Shown: positions 21,526 through 21,559 of the stretch, in pieces
Layout: every line of letters starts with the position of its first letter
Position numbering within the stretch: position 1 is the stretch's first letter
NCBI GenBank assembly: GCA_002841605.1
Contig: PHAF01000012.1
Span: forward strand, 1-21,559
Length of the DNA: 21,559 bases
From: Firmicutes bacterium HGW-Firmicutes-10
Lineage (GTDB): Bacteria > Bacillota_I > Bacilli_A > Erysipelotrichales > Erysipelotrichaceae
Direction: 5' to 3'
Notes under the pieces: model-generated
What the model was told of the DNA's origin: nothing
Database searches by the model: none
The model's input: only the letters and a program-made list of their open reading frames with translations
Translations under genes and position numbers: made by a program

Positions 21526-21559
21526 AAGGAGAGGAAAGTCCAGAAAAGAAAGGATGAAG

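Noticed and set aside
21530..21545. GAGGAAAGTCC, which resembles a conserved segment of bacterial RNase P RNA
   Set aside because: The bases on both sides do not fit RNase P RNA stems or its next conserved segment, and an 11-nt match is not enough.
1..21559. CRISPR array or prophage
   Set aside because: I saw no regularly spaced repeats, cas genes, integrase or phage structural genes; the DUF5131 gene alone does not make a prophage.

Overview
The window looks like a chromosome segment from an acetogenic Firmicute, most likely Acetobacterium or a close relative in the Eubacteriaceae. This is inferred from gene content: a corrinoid-dependent methyltransferase set (UroD-fold methyltransferase, corrinoid protein, MtrH-type pterin methyltransferase) plus the ATP-dependent reductive activator of corrinoid proteins (RACE), low-GC intergenic DNA, and several ferredoxin-type proteins. 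No 16S or other species marker is present, so the genus is an inference.

Layout. (1) 1-800: the 3' part of a tRNA gene (probably Thr), then IS21 debris (the istB tail, minus strand) abutting the 3' remnant of an MFS transporter. (2) 870-4625: a plus-strand operon with a clear promoter and palindromic operator: MarR regulator, NmrA-like NAD(P)-binding protein, RACE and a VOC protein, followed by a flavodoxin at 4729. (3) 5152-6118: a gene-poor scar with IS66 tnpA fragments and terminators. (4) 6119-10560: a TetR regulator divergent from a methyltransferase operon (UroD-like, small orphan ORF, SnoaL-like protein, corrinoid protein, MtrH-like protein). It is followed by a decayed second copy of the SnoaL-like gene and a stray surface-protein domain. 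(5) 11232-12508: a repeated element of about 94 nt with an intrinsic terminator, then an orphan HipA-like kinase gene. (6) 12867-15869: an amino-acid-type ABC transporter (binding protein split by a one-base frameshift, permease, ATPase) plus a PNPOx-fold/ferredoxin protein, facing a minus-strand FMN reductase. (7) 16987-21213: two QueG-like iron-sulfur proteins, a class M sirtuin (SirTM), a zinc-type macrodomain hydrolase and a DUF5131 protein. (8) The right end carries a second copy of the repeated element with its own terminator and a scrap of a second HipA-like gene.

How the genes may work together. In region 4 the UroD-like protein and corrinoid protein would demethylate an unidentified methylated substrate, and the MtrH-like enzyme would pass the methyl group to tetrahydrofolate for the Wood-Ljungdahl pathway. 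RACE from region 2 would rescue oxidised Co(II) corrinoid. In region 7 the sirtuin would attach ADP-ribose and the macrodomain remove it, but the usual partners (GcvH-L and lipoate ligase) are absent and iron-sulfur oxidoreductase-like proteins take their place. The promoters of regions 6 and 7 share an unusual sequence block, suggesting co-regulation. That possible redox-linked ADP-ribosylation module is the most interesting candidate system here.
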